Origin: Hoplostethus atlanticus
Lineage: Eukaryota > Chordata > Actinopteri > Trachichthyiformes > Trachichthyidae
Direction of reading: 5' to 3'
Assembly (NCBI GenBank): GCA_034670405.1
Contig: JAXDDX010000054.1
Location: 1,922,001 to 1,986,000 of the forward strand
Length of the DNA: 64,000 nucleotides
Shown: positions 61,651-64,000 of the stretch, one piece after another
Layout of the letters: the number at the start of each line of letters is the position of its first letter
Position numbering within the stretch: the stretch's first letter is position 1
Translations under genes and position numbers: made by a program
The notes under the pieces: generated by a model
The model's input: only the letters and a program-made list of their open reading frames with translations
The model's database searches: none
Told to the model about the DNA's origin: nothing

Positions 61651-63466
61651 AGATCCTGCTATTCCGAGCAGCGTAGACCTACAAATACCACTCACATCCA
61701 CCTGGCAAGAGAATATTAGGTTTCTTGTTATAGTTATGAAATGTATCACCTTGCATATATGTGGAAATAGCACAAACAAAAAGATGAGACATCTATTACC
61801 ATGATCCCACACAAGAGAAAATATTAACACTCCCACGCAGTAGTCAAGCATATATAGTGCATGTGTGTGTGCATATGTCGCATCTGTAACAGGTTTGTCA
61901 GTTACACTGTATAATATGAAATCCTCCTTATCTCAGCATTCCTTATCCAAGCCTCTTCACCCCCCTATATGAGTTTTCAGGGGAGTATCCTCTACTCTGT
62001 TCAGTCTCCAGTGCCACTACTGCAGCGCAGCATGCTGTTCAGATAGTAAAGCAAACAGAAAAAGCGATCCCCTTTCAGGCCCCTTGACAGACGAGGAGGG
62101 AATCATTGACCAAAATAATAGAACTCATTGGGAGATTTCCCAAGGTACAACACTGATCAGCTTAGCTGATACTGAGTGGCACATACAATCCCAAGTCCAA
62201 AGGCCCAATTTGAAGCCCAGATGATTTCCACCCATACCTTCCCTGGTGATTTCAGCCAGTGCCAGGCTGGAACAAGCTAGGCTCCAATCTGTTTCCCAAG
62301 TTTAATTTTGTGATCAGAGATTATTCAGGCAAACCAATCTGGGGTGATTGCTTTGCAGAAGATTTTGGAATTATTCTTCTACCCAAGCAGTGGAAAACTA
62401 AATCCCTATTTGTGGGAAAGTTAAGTTATTGTATAGCCTTTTGAGAAATAACATTCTGAAAGATTACTGCAAATAACAACTATGTGCCATTAAAACTTCT
62501 TGATTTCCCCCTGCAAGTGCAAGGAAGGGAAGCAGTCATACATGAAGAGGAATCATGGGAAAATGATAGCAGAGAATTGTGGGTGACAGAGATGACAGAA
62601 TATGCAAGCGGTGCAAGGGAGCCCTTTACACACTAAATTAATGTTTACAGTAATTGTGATTTAAGCATCAATTGATACATCCCTCAAGCTGATAAGCCAC
62701 TTTATAATCTTGCAATGTACAAGCATGATTAGGCCACCTGAGGCAAAGTAATTAGGTAAAGCAAAATCAATTGTAACACTCTAAAGCTTTTTGGGTAACT
62801 TAAGCTACAAGCGCTAAGGCAAAATCTTAAAGGGAAATCGTGAAGTAATTGAGTTTTTGTCTTAAACCTATAATTTGTCTGCTACTTCAAACCCACATAG
62901 GCTGTTGTGTCCTAGGATATGTCATTCAAATTCACAGTATTATTCAGTAATCATGGGATCCCATTCAGATTGAACTTCCCACAGATTTGCAAACTCAGTA
63001 GTGCCAAATTATTTATAAAAATAGCCGTATTGTTCCTTTCAGGTAAAAAGCCTTCATGTCTGGCAAATTGCCCAGGAAAGTAACATTTGTTCTAATGTAG
63101 AACAGCTGGAACAAAATAGTCAAGTCAGTCAGTCTGCAGACACTTAACCCTTATATACCACTTTTCCATTCAAAATTGATTCACGGTACTGGAGAAAAAA
63201 AATATATATGTTGTTTTCTTTGGTTTATTGAGTAGTATCTAATTAAGATAAAAGTAAGTAACAGTTCAACTATTGTGAACATTTAACAAGAATTTTCACA
63301 CAACCTTACTGGAATTGTTATTGAACTCCCACATTCCTTCCTTGTTTTCAACTAGACAAGATGATCATCTGATTGGCTACCTCCCCTAATGCACACTCCC
63401 TCCATTTCTGTGCATGCCTTGCCTTCTCCCAGATTTCAGTTGGCAGTACCAATACCAATGTACCCT

Positions 63467-63952
63467 GAAGGCCCAAACGCACTGGACAAGTCAACTGACG
63501 CTTCTGCAAGCATCAAATTTAAACGTTAACAGGACAACTAGCCATTGATTTTCACAACCATGATGGGTACTGTATCACATGTAATTGTTTTATACTCTGC
63601 TCTACAATCTGTTCATTATAACCTAGTTGGAGACCAGCTAGTATTTATATTTTATCTATATCTGAACTGTGTACTACCTATATCTAACATTGGTACCTGT
63701 TAGCTAATACTAGTTAGTTAGATTAGATTAGCTAGATTTCACTGGACGAGTAATTCAGTTAGCCTAGAGTAAAACCGCTTGTTGCACAACACAATACTAT
63801 GCCATTTTGGATCTCGTTGATGAGCATTTCTCCATCCATATTAGCTAGCGGTGCTGTGGCCAGTGTTTTCACACTCCGAAATGAAACCAATTTCAGAGTA
63901 GACACGTCAACGTGGTTTGACGTGCGCGTCAGACCAGTGCATTTGCGCCTTC
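63467..63952 (-). mobile_element. Harbinger-type non-autonomous element
   Basis: The left end gaaggcccaaacgcactgg and the right end reverse-complemented gaaggcgcaaatgcactgg match at 17 of 19 positions, each followed by a ctgacgc word. Length 486 bp. A short MADF-like start lies inside on the minus strand. The target duplication is not clear. Superfamily is inferred from the encoded remnant and the CpG-rich ends. Confidence 0.55.
63759..63839 (-). pseudogene. Remnant start of a MADF-like transposon protein
   Basis: A 26-codon frame starting MDGEMLINEIQNGIVLCC and reaching a stop. The first 15 residues fit the MADF N-terminal pattern (acidic start, LIxEV/IxxxxxL, then an expected Tyr-Asp). After IVL the match ends where LYD would be expected, which suggests internal deletion or an unspliced intron of the parent element. 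Confidence 0.45.
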
Positions 63953-64000
63953 ACATTGACATTTCAATAAAGGGACGTTAAAGTGAGCCCAAATTTTAAC

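Larger units (their letters stand above)
59057..64000. other. Intron upstream of exon a
   Basis: Contains a LINE 3' end (60867-61535), a 14-bp-arm hairpin (61609-61650) and a Harbinger-type element (63467-63952). 59060-60860, 61660-63460 and the last 48 bases show no exon or recognisable repeat. The expected EF-hand exon was searched for on the minus strand and not found. Confidence 0.55.

Noticed and set aside
61690-61720. Strong-looking minus-strand acceptor (attctcttgccag) and gtgagt donor
   Set aside because: They are only six bases apart, leaving no exon.
62238-62266. Possible 29-nt minus-strand exon reading LALAEITRE(G), like PRKCSH 'MAEVTREG'
   Set aside because: The splice-like borders and phase are acceptable, but about 100 residues (helical region and EF hands) should lie between this and exon a, and none is found in 59057-62237. 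The match is only seven residues, so chance is likely.
1-64000. Retroviral or LTR elements, Polintons and structural RNA genes
   Set aside because: Looked for paired long terminal repeats, gag/pol-like frames, capsid or integrase motifs, and tRNA or rRNA genes. Nothing convincing was seen apart from the SINE-like tRNA head at 43962.

Overview
The window looks like nuclear DNA of a teleost fish. It is AT-rich, mostly non-coding, full of CA/GT, GA and poly-G simple repeats, and carries repeat families I recognise from teleosts: Tc1-like transposons, L2/CR1-type LINE pieces, PIF/Harbinger-type MITEs, and a dispersed repeat with the core 'catttagcagacgcttttat'. I see no bacterial-style genes, no CRISPR, no complete intronless gene and no recognisable retrovirus or LTR element. 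The species cannot be named from this.

One protein-coding gene can be supported, on the minus strand, spread over most of the window. Five short internal exons (58970-59056, 49474-49543, 22212-22281, 19428-19517 and 5193-5264, in transcript order) have consensus splice sites, mutually compatible phases and no stop codon. Together they give 389 nt of coding sequence. They resemble the part of the glucosidase II beta subunit (PRKCSH) that runs from just after its EF-hand region, through the predicted coiled coil, into the first half of the MRH (mannose 6-phosphate receptor homology) lectin domain. The introns are 9.4, 27.2, 2.7 and 14.2 kb. The 5' exons (signal peptide, LDLa repeats, EF hands) and 3' exons (rest of MRH domain, ER-retention tail) were not found and probably lie outside the window.

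The rest is intron. 1-5192: unique sequence and simple repeats. 5265-19427: a nested dispersed repeat near 8.7-9.2 kb, a 133-bp Tc1-type MITE at 18.3 kb and an AT-rich palindrome at 18.6 kb. 19518-22211: a Harbinger-type element that still holds the first codons of a MADF-domain protein. 22282-49473: a Tc1-like end (25.8 kb), a 20-copy 37/52-bp minisatellite (28.4-29.2 kb), a cluster of microsatellites and G-runs (29.7-32.1 kb), a LINE reverse-transcriptase piece abutting a MITE (38.3-39.1 kb), a tRNA-SINE-like head (44.0 kb) and a purine tract (46.4 kb). 49544-58969: a LINE linker piece joined directly to a second copy of the same Tc1-like end (50.9-51.6 kb). 59057-64000: a LINE 3' end (60.9-61.5 kb) and a second Harbinger-type element with a MADF-like start (63.5-63.95 kb).

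The most notable observations are the giant-intron, somewhat divergent PRKCSH-like gene, the two MITEs that each keep the start of a MADF-like reading frame, and the two-length minisatellite. Family assignments come from memory of protein and repeat families; no database search was run.
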